Positions 1-6,336 of a DNA stretch of 8,740 nt are shown here, one piece after another. The position numbers were made by a program, and so were the translations under genes. This DNA comes from Treponema sp. (GTDB lineage: Bacteria > Spirochaetota > Spirochaetia > Treponematales > Breznakiellaceae): the NCBI GenBank assembly GCA_031254795.1, contig JAIRTS010000131.1:1-8740 (forward strand). The letters are read 5' to 3'. How positions within the stretch are numbered: position 1 is the stretch's first letter; each line of letters starts with the position of its first letter. The notes below the pieces were generated by a model. The model had not been told where the DNA came from. It searched no databases and saw nothing but the letters and a program-made list of their open reading frames with translations.

Positions 1-412
1 TTCTCTGCATGGCAAGACGTTTTTCCTTTGTCTTTGGCGAGGGAACGCCAAAGATCGTGATGTAGTTTTCCACGCACGGGATGCCGCCCGCAAAGGACAG
101 CGGCGTTTCCTTCCGCTTCAGAATACGGCTCGTTTCCGCGAGAGCGCCGCCCGGAACCGACCCGAATGTCGTCAGCGCGGCGATATATGGGGCGCGGATT
201 TTCGCCTTCAAAAGAAAATTTCGCGCCATGGACGGCGTTTGGTATGCGTACGCCGGAAACAAAACAATCACGGCGTCCGCTTCTATCGTTATGGATTGCC
301 GCTTCATCTCCGCGGCAATATTGAAAATCTCACACGGCGTCAGCAGTTCCGCAAGCCGCCTCGCTGACCACAGTGTATTGCCGGTTCCGCTGAAATAGTA
401 TATTTTCGTCAT
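1..412 (-). CDS. EFR1-family flavodoxin/ferredoxin protein, N-terminal part (C-terminus outside the window)
   Basis: The frame is open from an ATG at 412 down to the left edge, 137 codons with no stop. The N-terminus is a flavodoxin fold: a beta strand, then SGTGNT at residues 8-13, the FMN phosphate-binding loop. Further on come FPAYAYQTPS (about residues 55-64), TTFGSVPGG (about 83-91) and a GIPCVENY stretch, in the order usual for EFR1 proteins, which pair this domain with two C-terminal 4Fe-4S clusters; that half is not visible here. The family is thought to move electrons between flavin and iron-sulfur centres in the cytoplasm; the partner cannot be told. A GAGGG Shine-Dalgarno just before the ATG supports the start. 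It lies downstream of the dehydrogenase gene on the same strand, separated by a 142-bp gap filled with 22-bp repeats, so it may be the last gene of the rnz cluster. A flavodoxin-only protein is the main alternative. Confidence 0.8.
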   Translation of the reverse strand, partial: MTKIYYFSGTGNTLWSARRLAELLTPCEIFNIAAEMKRQSITIEADAVIVLFPAYAYQTPSMARNFLLKAKIRAPYIAALTTFGSVPGGALAETSRILKRKETPLSFAGGIPCVENYITIFGVPSPKTKEKRLAMQR

Positions 413-436
413 ACCCTCTTTCTCACGTCAAATCTT

Positions 437-546
437 CCCGCGTCTTTTTGCAAAGACTCCCGTATCTTTTTGCAAAGACTTCCGCATCTTTTTCTAAAGA
501 CTCCCGCATCTTTTTCCAAAGACTCGCGTAGCTTTTTCCAAAGACT
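437..546. repeat. Five tandem 22-bp repeats, each a small hairpin
   Basis: Five consecutive units of exactly 22 bp occupy 437-458, 459-480, 481-502, 503-524 and 525-546. A sixth partial unit begins at 547 and runs into the stop codon of the dehydrogenase gene. They fill most of the gap between that gene and the EFR1 gene. Each unit holds the core TCTTT-N4-AAAGA, which can fold on itself (the last unit loses the outer pair). The loop varies (TTGC, TTGC, TTCT, TTCC, TTCC) while the stem is kept. Read on the minus strand, the coding strand of both neighbours, the loops are GCAA, GCAA, AGAA, GGAA and GGAA, four of five matching the GNRA tetraloop rule. Confidence 0.9.
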
Positions 547-553
547 CGCGTAG

Positions 554-1630
554 CTATACAGAAATTCCGTTCCACGCGGTTTGCATGCATTGCGGCTTAT
601 AGACCTTGAAATAAAAATCAACCTGTTCCTTAATGGCTTCCTCAATGGCGCGGGGCGAGTAGCCGGTGAGGGCGCTTATCTTTTCATGGGAAAAATTGCA
701 GTTGTCCCCCAGCACTTTTATGGCGTAGGGCGTAAACATGAGCGTTTGTTTCGTCAAAATCGCGCGCCATTCCGCAAAATACGAGAAAAACGCCACCAGA
801 GGCAGGGGCAGACAGATTTTTGGCGGCGGGACGCCTGCGGCGCGGGCAGCCATAGCGACCAAATCTTTAACCGCAACAACATGCCCCGAAAGAATGTAGC
901 TCTCGCCTTTCACGCCCTTTTCGGCTAGATCGGCGAGGGCTTGCGCCACATCCCGCACATCGACAAAATCATAGCGTCCCTTGAGGTAAACCGGAAGCCG
1001 GCGTTCCGCCACATCCACGACCATTTGCCCAAAATTTGAGCGCTTCAGCTCAAAACCGCCGATAATGCCGGACGGCATGCCGATAACCGCGTCCAGCCCC
1101 CGCTCGCGTACGGCGTCCAGCACCAGATTGGACGCCTGCGACTTGGTGACGGCGTACGCTCCATGCACCGCGTCAGGATCAAAACGCGGAATTTCCTTTA
1201 ACGCCGAAGTTTTGTCGTGAAAGGGCAGCGTATGCACGGTGCCGGTATACACCAGCCGCTTGACGCCGCAGCTCAGGCAGGCGTTTATCACGTTTTCAGT
1301 CCCCGTGACATTCGCCGCGTACAAATCAGGGTCTATGGCGCTGGCAATGGAAACGACGCCCGCCAGATGGTAGACATAGGCGGCGCCGGAAAACGCGCCC
1401 GCCAACTCCTCCGGCTTCCGTATATCCACAACGACAACCTCATCCGCGTATTGCCGCAGAAACGACAACGCAACGTCATTCCGGCGATGCACGAGGGCTC
1501 GCACAGCGCAGCCGCGCGACTTCAGTTCCGCGCACAGCGCGAGCCCCGTACGTCCGGCCGCGCCGGTAACCACATGCAGGCTTCCATCAAGATGGACGCT
1601 TCCACCTTGATGGATATTTTCATCATTCAT
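554..1630 (-). CDS. NAD(P)-dependent epimerase/dehydratase-like protein (extended SDR)
   Basis: This 358-residue cytoplasmic oxidoreductase belongs to the extended short-chain dehydrogenase family and most resembles the dihydroflavonol-4-reductase / 3-beta-hydroxysteroid dehydrogenase branch. The Rossmann motif is G23-AA-G26-RT-G29. The catalytic pair is Y159-xxx-K163 in GAYAVTKSQ, and the family's DFVDVRDVAQAL segment lies at 221-232. The substrate cannot be read from sequence. The ATG at 1630 is preceded by AGGAG six bases upstream, which fixes the start even though about 15 residues before the Rossmann strand are an unusual extension encoded by a hairpin. Its Shine-Dalgarno overlaps the stop codon of rnz (TAGGAG), with nine bases between stop and ATG, so its translation is probably coupled to rnz. 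Length is normal for the family and both key motifs are intact. Confidence 0.9.
   Translation of the reverse strand: MNDENIHQGGSVHLDGSLHVVTGAAGRTGLALCAELKSRGCAVRALVHRRNDVALSFLRQYADEVVVVDIRKPEELAGAFSGAAYVYHLAGVVSIASAIDPDLYAANVTGTENVINACLSCGVKRLVYTGTVHTLPFHDKTSALKEIPRFDPDAVHGAYAVTKSQASNLVLDAVRERGLDAVIGMPSGIIGGFELKRSNFGQMVVDVAERRLPVYLKGRYDFVDVRDVAQALADLAEKGVKGESYILSGHVVAVKDLVAMAARAAGVPPPKICLPLPLVAFFSYFAEWRAILTKQTLMFTPYAIKVLGDNCNFSHEKISALTGYSPRAIEEAIKEQVDFYFKVYKPQCMQTAWNGISV
1583..1614 (-). repeat. 14-bp stem-loop inside the first codons of the dehydrogenase gene
   Basis: In the mRNA the arm UCCAUCAAGGUGGA pairs with UCCAUCUUGAUGGA across a four-base loop AGCG: 13 Watson-Crick pairs and one G-U. 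It begins at nucleotide +17 of the coding sequence, just outside the area covered by an initiating ribosome. The same stretch encodes an internal peptide duplication (GGSVHL / DGSLHV) that is not part of the Rossmann fold. The stem-loop may tune initiation or be an inserted repeat; the sequence does not decide. Confidence 0.75.
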
Positions 1631-1639
1631 ACTACACTC

Positions 1640-2566
1640 CTAATCCACATATTCAAGAGGAAAAACCATCCGGTCTTTTGAAAGAACCGTTTGCGGGAAC
1701 ACCGCCTGCGCTTCCTTTACAAGCCGCTTCAGATCGTAATCGTTATAACGGGGGCTATAGTGGATAAGCGCGAGGCGTTTCACATCAGCCTTTGCCGCGA
1801 GAATCGCCGCTTGCTCCGCTGTCATGTGTTTTTTCTCGCGGGCGGTCTCCAAAAGCGCCTTTTCAAACATGCCTTCGCAGACGAACAGATCCGAACCGGC
1901 GACTTCCCCGGCAATGTCCGGCAAGGCAAGTGTATCCGTGACAAAAGAGAATTTTCTGCCGGAGCGGGCCGGACCCAGCACATCTTCCGGCTTCACCACA
2001 GAACCATCCACAGACGGCGCCGGTTCGCCCGCCTGCAACTTCGCCCACAAGGGTCCCATCGGCACGCCGAGCGCCAACGCCTTTTCAGGATGAAATTCGC
2101 CCGGGCGCGTGTCTTCCTCAAGCGTATAGCCAAAACAGGGTTTTGTGTGCCGCAACGGAAAAGCGCGGACACGAAAGCCCGCTCCTTCCCACACCGTAGA
2201 CGCGGCGGTTATTTCTTTCACTATGATTTCATAATTAATGTGCATATCAAGTACGCGACGGCTTGTTTCAATATATTCCGCGATGCGGGGGGGGCCTATG
2301 ATATACAGCGGATCATCGCGGTCCACTTGAGAGGAAAGCATAAGCAACCCCGGAATGCCGGTGACATGATCCGCATGGGTATGGCTCACGAAAATGGCGG
2401 ATATTTTCTTCCACCGGAGGTTGAGCTTGCGGAGGGACACCTGCGTTCCCTCGCCCCCGTCAAACAGGAACAATTCTCCTTCGCGGCGGAGCAACACCGA
2501 GGTTAAATGACGGTTAGGCAACGGCATCATGCCGCCGCAGCCCAGAATAAAGGCTTCCATGTTCAT
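1640..2566 (-). CDS. rnz: Ribonuclease Z (tRNA 3'-processing endonuclease)
   Basis: RNase Z is a zinc-dependent metallo-beta-lactamase-fold nuclease that cuts the 3' trailer from tRNA precursors in the cytoplasm. The 308 residues have the usual length and order: a GCGG N-terminal strand, FDGGEGTQ at 35-42, the metal motif SHTHADH at 61-67 (H62, H64, D66, H67), H140 in RHTKPCFGY, the GVPMGPLWAKLQAG tRNA-contact segment at 167-180, D211 in TDT, HMTAEQAA at 247-254 and H269 in IHYSPRY. All metal ligands expected for the family are present. There are two possible starts, ATG at 2566 and ATG at 2560. Neither has a Shine-Dalgarno. A promoter whose -10 box ends eight bases before 2566 suggests a leaderless message starting there. 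It appears to be the first gene of the minus-strand cluster. Confidence 0.95.
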   Translation of the reverse strand: MNMEAFILGCGGMMPLPNRHLTSVLLRREGELFLFDGGEGTQVSLRKLNLRWKKISAIFVSHTHADHVTGIPGLLMLSSQVDRDDPLYIIGPPRIAEYIETSRRVLDMHINYEIIVKEITAASTVWEGAGFRVRAFPLRHTKPCFGYTLEEDTRPGEFHPEKALALGVPMGPLWAKLQAGEPAPSVDGSVVKPEDVLGPARSGRKFSFVTDTLALPDIAGEVAGSDLFVCEGMFEKALLETAREKKHMTAEQAAILAAKADVKRLALIHYSPRYNDYDLKRLVKEAQAVFPQTVLSKDRMVFPLEYVD

Positions 2567-2574
2567 AGCATGAA

Positions 2575-2603
2575 ACTATAGCAGAAAAGGGAGCAAAGGA
2601 CAA
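2575..2603 (-). promoter_or_regulatory. Promoter of rnz, positioned for a leaderless mRNA
   Basis: On the minus strand, TTGTCC (2603-2598) and TATAGT (2580-2575) are separated by exactly 17 bp, matching sigma70 boxes at 4/6 and 5/6 positions. Only eight bases lie between the -10 box and the ATG at 2566, so transcription would begin at or within a base or two of the start codon. Confidence 0.6.
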
Positions 2604-2647
2604 TGCCAGAGGCGCGGCGAACACGCGGTGCGCGCAAGGCGCGCAAA

Positions 2648-2664
2648 ACGCGCGTCCCGCGCGT
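2648..2664. repeat. 7-bp GC-only inverted repeat within a CGCG-rich stretch
   Basis: ACGCGCG and CGCGCGT face each other across three bases (TCC), at the end of a 45-bp stretch made almost wholly of GCGCG-like words. The T-tracts that follow on the plus strand are interrupted, and no plus-strand gene ends here, so a terminator role is not supported. Confidence 0.45.
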
Positions 2665-2711
2665 CATTTTCACCTTTTTTCTCAATTTTTCCAAGAGCGG
2701 ATCCCCTGCCC

Positions 2712-2748
2712 CCTCCCCGCTTATTTGCGCCATGGAGCGGCGGGGAGG
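2712..2748. repeat. 9-bp perfect inverted repeat with a 19-nt loop
   Basis: CCTCCCCGC at 2712-2720 is matched exactly by GCGGGGAGG at 2740-2748. No T-run follows on either strand, so it is unlikely to be a simple intrinsic terminator. Its role is unknown. Confidence 0.5.
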
Positions 2749-2837
2749 CTCATTTGTCTTGAATTGCCGCGCCTTTTTGTTATACGGAAAATAATGCTCC
2801 AATTTTGATTGCAATTTTTTAATTATGGGACACGGAA

Positions 2838-2865
2838 TTGAGAATTCTGGCAAATAGAGTATAAA
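2838..2865 (+). promoter_or_regulatory. Possible second, distal promoter facing the binding-protein operon
   Basis: TTGAGA (2838-2843, 5/6) and TATAAA (2860-2865, 5/6) are 16 bp apart within an AT-rich patch. A transcript from here would begin near 2872, pass the 2875-2906 inverted repeat and could reach the sugar-binding protein gene with a leader of about 300 nt. A ten-codon open frame starts at 2869. No gene is recognised directly behind it, so this may be a chance match. Confidence 0.35.
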
Positions 2866-2874
2866 CGAATGAAT

Positions 2875-2906
2875 CTTGTTCGAGAGCCAACCGGGTTTTG
2901 AACAAG
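2875..2906. repeat. 7-bp inverted repeat downstream of the distal promoter candidate
   Basis: CTTGTTC (2875-2881) and GAACAAG (2900-2906) are exact complements around an 18-base loop. It would form the first structure in a transcript from the 2838-2865 promoter. It could also be an operator or have no role. Confidence 0.4.
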
Positions 2907-2926
2907 TCTAATTTACCCAATACGCG

Positions 2927-3061
2927 TCACCGCGCGCAGCCGGCAAGCAATCCCAAATCCGCCGACACAAAATTCTTCTTTCCATCCCAAGCCGCTTCCC
3001 GCGCGAAAACCCCTTCCGCGGCAATCGCATCAAGAACTAGAACGGCTAAACTTTTTTGCCT
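2927..3061 (-). pseudogene. Decayed N-terminus of a secreted or outer-membrane protein gene
   Basis: A minus-strand frame of 44 codons, 3061 down to the TGA at 2929-2927, reads like a secreted protein start. It has a K-S-L-A-V-L-V-L core with F-A at 19-20 as a cleavage site, then EAAWDGKKNF and VSADLGLLAG. It lacks a start codon: where ATG would be expected, five bases after a GGAG, there is AGG. Charged residues break the hydrophobic core (D11, E16), and R21 stands at the usual Q after the cleavage site. Each change needs one base from the expected codon. After the stop, the neighbouring frame continues with GDAYWVN and then stops. I infer a relic of a spirochaetal secreted or beta-barrel protein that lost its start and most of its body. 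A chance open frame remains possible. Confidence 0.4.
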
Positions 3062-3134
3062 TTTTTCTCCTTTTATTCACAGCGATGTCTAATACCCCAC
3101 CCTTTAAAAACACTCTTCGCAACGAATTTATTCA

Positions 3135-3163
3135 TTGACAGCAACAGAATTGTGCGTTATACT
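3135..3163 (+). promoter_or_regulatory. Promoter of the sugar-binding protein/kinase operon, leaderless type
   Basis: A perfect -35 box TTGACA (3135-3140), a 17-bp spacer and TATACT (3158-3163, 5/6). The ATG of the binding protein follows after only six bases (GCTTAT) with no Shine-Dalgarno, so the transcript should start at about the A of the ATG. This is the strongest promoter match in the window. Confidence 0.8.
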
Positions 3164-3169
3164 GCTTAT

Positions 3170-4081
3170 ATGAAAAAGCGATGGTGTTTTATCGTCCTTC
3201 TTGCGGTGTTATTTTCAACCGCATGTCAAAAAGTCAAGATAGGGTTTTCCGTCACCGAGGACGACAATCCTTTCTGGTTGCCTCTATACAAAGGCATGAG
3301 GGAAAAAGCCCAGGAATTGGGCGTGGAAGTAATCATCAGGGACACAAAACTGGATGTCAACGTCCAAATCAGCGATATTGAAGATTTCATAGCCACAGGA
3401 TGCAAGGTTGTCATTATTCATCCCTACGACCGTGACGCGGTGATCCCCTATGTCGAAAAAGCCCGCGCAAAAGGCGTAAAGGTATTCGCCTACGATACGG
3501 AATTGCCGGGCGCCGATGTATACTGCGGCTTTGACAACGAGGCTGGAGGAAAGGCAATCGGCGCTATGGCAGGCGCGTGGATCAATGAGCGGCTTGACGG
3601 CAAAGGCGTCGCCGCCATATTGAGCTATCCCCCCATACCGGCGCTTGATCAACGGGGAAAGGGCATTATGGAGGGAATTCTGGAGGTCGCTCCCGAAACG
3701 AGGATCGCCGGATTCTTTACCGCAGGTCTCATCAATCAAGGACTTGAGGAAGGGAAGCGGCTGATGCGGGACATTCCCGATGTGAACGTGGTGGCGGGCA
3801 TTAATGACGCGGGCGTTCTGGGCGTCTACCAAACCATGGTCAATGAGGGCTGGGGAGATCGGAACATCGGGCTTTTCGGTTGCGACGCGGTTAAGGACGC
3901 GCTTGAGGCTATCGGCGGGAACACGCTATACCGCGGCACCATATATCTTGACACTGAGAAAATGGGACACGCCATAATTGAGGCGGCCGTAGATATAGTT
4001 AAAGGCAAAAAATACAACCAGTTGATCCGGTATGAGTTGACGCGGATTACCGAAGAGAACTGCGGACAATACCTTGAGTAA
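3170..4081 (+). CDS. RbsB-like periplasmic sugar-binding lipoprotein
   Basis: This 303-residue protein belongs to the ribose/galactose-type periplasmic binding proteins (Peripla_BP_4-like fold, two lobes). Residues 1-18 are a signal sequence ending FSTA before C19, a relaxed lipobox acceptable for spirochaetes; the fold begins almost at once (KIGFSV). Positions matching the sugar contacts of RbsB are kept: N33 in NPFW, D109, R162 in DQRGKG, N212 in AGINDAG and D239 in FGCDA. The Gln expected near 259 is not evident. The ligand is probably a pentose or hexose. An upstream in-frame start at 3056 was rejected because ATG 3170 begins directly with the MKK-type signal and sits six bases after a strong promoter. 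The gene overlaps the hybrid kinase by eight bases and no permease or ATPase is near, so its job is more likely to present ligand to the kinase, as TorT does for TorS or LuxP for LuxQ, than to feed a transporter. Confidence 0.88.
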   Translation: MKKRWCFIVLLAVLFSTACQKVKIGFSVTEDDNPFWLPLYKGMREKAQELGVEVIIRDTKLDVNVQISDIEDFIATGCKVVIIHPYDRDAVIPYVEKARAKGVKVFAYDTELPGADVYCGFDNEAGGKAIGAMAGAWINERLDGKGVAAILSYPPIPALDQRGKGIMEGILEVAPETRIAGFFTAGLINQGLEEGKRLMRDIPDVNVVAGINDAGVLGVYQTMVNEGWGDRNIGLFGCDAVKDALEAIGGNTLYRGTIYLDTEKMGHAIIEAAVDIVKGKKYNQLIRYELTRITEENCGQYLE

Positions 4082-6275
4082 AGAAGACATTCAGCCGCTG
4101 TCCGCCGGCGCTGGGCGCAAGCAAAAAAGACGGCCGGCCGCAATCGGCGTAGCGCTTTCAGCGGCGCTTTTGTTCATGGTCATTCTTACAGGTGGAAGCG
4201 CGGTGTTTTTCTCATCCATGAAAAAGTCCATGCGGAACGCCGCAATGAGCGAATTGCAACGAGCGGTTGAAACCAAGCGTTTTCAAGTAATAGCGCAGCT
4301 TGACAGAGAGGTGGAACTCATTCGCGTGCTGACGCATTACCCGGTGATAATAGAATATTTTCTCAATCCTTCGGATCCGGAGATTGAAGAAGCGGCTTTT
4401 GAAATATTTGAAACATTCCGCCAGTTCTTTTCCGATAAAATGCTGTCATGGGTGAACTTCATTGACAAAAAGTATTATGTGAATGGAAAATACGCGCGTG
4501 TGTTTAAATTCGAAGAGCCTTTGCGCGCGCGGTATCTGGAAGCGCTTGTCCGCGACTCGGCGTATCTTTACGTAGGCTTCGACTATCTTAACCGTCTGGT
4601 TTACGATCTATGTATAAACGCGCCGGTTTCGCATGAAGGGAATGGCGTCGGCATTATTGAAAACCGTTTCACTCTCTCACATTTTATTGACAAGCTCTAC
4701 GCCAACGCCATGTATCAAAATCCTGATTTGCCTGTGGATATCTATTTCTTTGACGAAGAAGGGATCATAATGGGCGCTGAGGACAGGGAAAAAGCGATTC
4801 AGAGGAAGCGCATACAGGACGAATTGGGAGACGCTGGAGAAACGGCGCTTGCCGCGGCCAGGGAAATTCCGCCCGGTACAAACAGAGCCATGCGTTACGA
4901 AAACACCGAATATCTTATAAGCAAGATGGAAAAGTTGGACTGGTACATACTGGCGTCCTCAGAGGTTACAATGTCCATGATTCTTTCTTCTCCGATAAGC
5001 GTGGTGTTTTTTATGAGCATGTTTGTCATAGGCGTGCTATTCATTTTGGGAAGCGCTCTTATCATCAGCGGCATGGCGCGTAAAAAAATGACGGAACATC
5101 TTATAGAGGCGAAGGAGGCGGCGATTTCCAGTGCCCGGGCAAAGAGCGATTTTCTCTCCAATATGAGTCATGAGATCCGCACTCCCATGAACGCGATCAT
5201 CGGTATGGTCAATATCGCCAAGAAAAACGTTACGTCAGAAAAGAAAGATTACTGTCTTGAAAAAATCGAAGCGGCTTCCACGCATCTGCTTGGGATCATC
5301 AACGATATTCTGGATATGTCAAAGATCGATGCGAACCGCCTTGAACTCTCTCCGGTGGATTTCAATTTTGAGCAAACCGTGATGAAAGCGGTTTTCGTAA
5401 ACAATTCCCATATTGAAGAAAAAAAGCAGCGTCTCACCGTCACTATTGACAAGAACATTCCCGCGCGTCTTTTAGGCGATGATCAGCGGCTTACTCAGAC
5501 GCTTACGAACCTTCTTTCCAACGCCGTCAAGTTCACCCCCGAAGAAGGCGCGATTCATGTTGAAAGCAGCCTTGTCGCGGAAACGGAAGATGTCTATACA
5601 ATTCAAGTTGCGGTGAGCGATACGGGCATAGGAATAAGCGGAGAACAGAAGGAGAAGCTGTTTAATTCCTTCGTGCAAGCGGAATCGAGCATCACCCGCA
5701 AATTCGGTGGTACGGGACTGGGGCTTGCGATCAGCAAACGCATCGTGGAGATGATGGGCGGCAAAATTTGGGTTGAGTCGGAACTGGGCAAGGGCGCCAC
5801 CTTTGTTTTTACGGTTCAACTCAAGCGCGTTGAGAATCCGGTGGAATCAGAGCGGCGGGAAACTGTGGAAGAAGAGGAAAAGCCCCCGGGTGATTTTTCC
5901 GGCAAGAAAATTCTCATGGCGGAGGATATTGAGATTAATTGCGAGATCGTTACGACTTTGCTTGAATCCCTTGATATGGAGATTGACTGCGCCAGGAACG
6001 GGAGCGAGGCAGTGCGTATGTTCGCGGAATCAAACGGCCACTATGACCTTATTCTGATGGACATGCAGATGCCGGAGATGGATGGCCTTGAAGCGACTCG
6101 GCTTATCAGGGCAATGAAAGAGCCGTGGGCGCAAATTCCCATCATAGCCATGACCGCCAACGCCTTCAAAGAAGATATTGAGCGGTGCAAAGCCGCCGGC
6201 ATGAACGCCCATGTCGCCAAGCCCATTGACATGAACGATCTTATAGAAAAGCTCAGCGTCTATTTACGCGTATAG
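4074..6275 (+). CDS. Membrane-bound hybrid sensor histidine kinase with receiver domain
   Basis: A 733-residue inner-membrane kinase. Membrane segments lie at about 22-47 and 303-333 and enclose a roughly 255-residue extracytoplasmic sensor that looks like a double Cache domain. A short coiled linker leads to the HisKA domain with the phospho-acceptor H366 in MSHEIRTPMN. The ATPase domain has N483 in NLLSNAVKFT, DTGIG at 516-520 and GGTGLGLAIS at 545-554. After an acidic linker (about 590-608) comes a receiver domain with E617-D618, phospho-acceptor D663 in LMDMQMPEMDG, T694 and K716. There is no Hpt or DNA-binding output domain, so phosphate must pass to a partner outside the window. TTG at 4074 is the first possible start after an in-frame stop at 4038-4040, and later starts would cut into the first membrane helix. 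It overlaps the binding-protein gene by eight bases with no clear Shine-Dalgarno, suggesting coupled translation. Confidence 0.93.
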   Translation: MSKEDIQPLSAGAGRKQKRRPAAIGVALSAALLFMVILTGGSAVFFSSMKKSMRNAAMSELQRAVETKRFQVIAQLDREVELIRVLTHYPVIIEYFLNPSDPEIEEAAFEIFETFRQFFSDKMLSWVNFIDKKYYVNGKYARVFKFEEPLRARYLEALVRDSAYLYVGFDYLNRLVYDLCINAPVSHEGNGVGIIENRFTLSHFIDKLYANAMYQNPDLPVDIYFFDEEGIIMGAEDREKAIQRKRIQDELGDAGETALAAAREIPPGTNRAMRYENTEYLISKMEKLDWYILASSEVTMSMILSSPISVVFFMSMFVIGVLFILGSALIISGMARKKMTEHLIEAKEAAISSARAKSDFLSNMSHEIRTPMNAIIGMVNIAKKNVTSEKKDYCLEKIEAASTHLLGIINDILDMSKIDANRLELSPVDFNFEQTVMKAVFVNNSHIEEKKQRLTVTIDKNIPARLLGDDQRLTQTLTNLLSNAVKFTPEEGAIHVESSLVAETEDVYTIQVAVSDTGIGISGEQKEKLFNSFVQAESSITRKFGGTGLGLAISKRIVEMMGGKIWVESELGKGATFVFTVQLKRVENPVESERRETVEEEEKPPGDFSGKKILMAEDIEINCEIVTTLLESLDMEIDCARNGSEAVRMFAESNGHYDLILMDMQMPEMDGLEATRLIRAMKEPWAQIPIIAMTANAFKEDIERCKAAGMNAHVAKPIDMNDLIEKLSVYLRV

Positions 6276-6336
6276 GATGAAGCGAGGCGAATACGCCCAA
6301 ACCGATGAAAAGTACGAACAAATAGAACCTCCCTCA

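Larger units (their letters stand above)
2567..3169. other. Divergent intergenic region between rnz and the sugar-binding protein gene
   Basis: No intact gene is supported in these 603 bases. The left third is rich in CGCG runs (about 2620-2664) and inverted repeats. The centre (about 2765-2870) is AT-rich with one good plus-strand promoter match. The right part holds the decayed start of a secreted protein on the minus strand, and the promoter of the binding protein. Open frames of 60-96 codons exist on both strands but are low-complexity, rich in Arg, Ala and Pro, and resemble no protein family. Confidence 0.6.

Noticed and set aside
81..398. 105-codon plus-strand frame opposite the EFR1 gene
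   Set aside because: The opposite strand carries a clear flavodoxin-type sequence with the SGTGNT motif; this frame is its shadow.
2563..2853. 96-codon minus-strand frame ending on the rnz start (ATGA overlap)
   Set aside because: It is built largely from the CGCG-rich block (runs of Arg, Ala and Val), has no recognisable motif, and spans the rnz promoter. The ATGA overlap looks accidental.
2870..2910. TTCGAGA within a hairpin, suggestive of a tRNA T-arm
   Set aside because: The flanking bases do not form a five-pair T-stem, and no acceptor or anticodon arm can be drawn around it.
3044..3066. Plus-strand hairpin followed by six T, resembling an intrinsic terminator
   Set aside because: The stem has an internal mismatch and a three-base loop, and the T-runs are simply the complement of the A-rich ribosome-binding and start region of the minus-strand gene relic.
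3056..3169. In-frame upstream extension of the sugar-binding protein
   Set aside because: The extra 38 residues would precede a complete lipoprotein signal sequence and would place the strong promoter inside the coding region. ATG 3170 is better.
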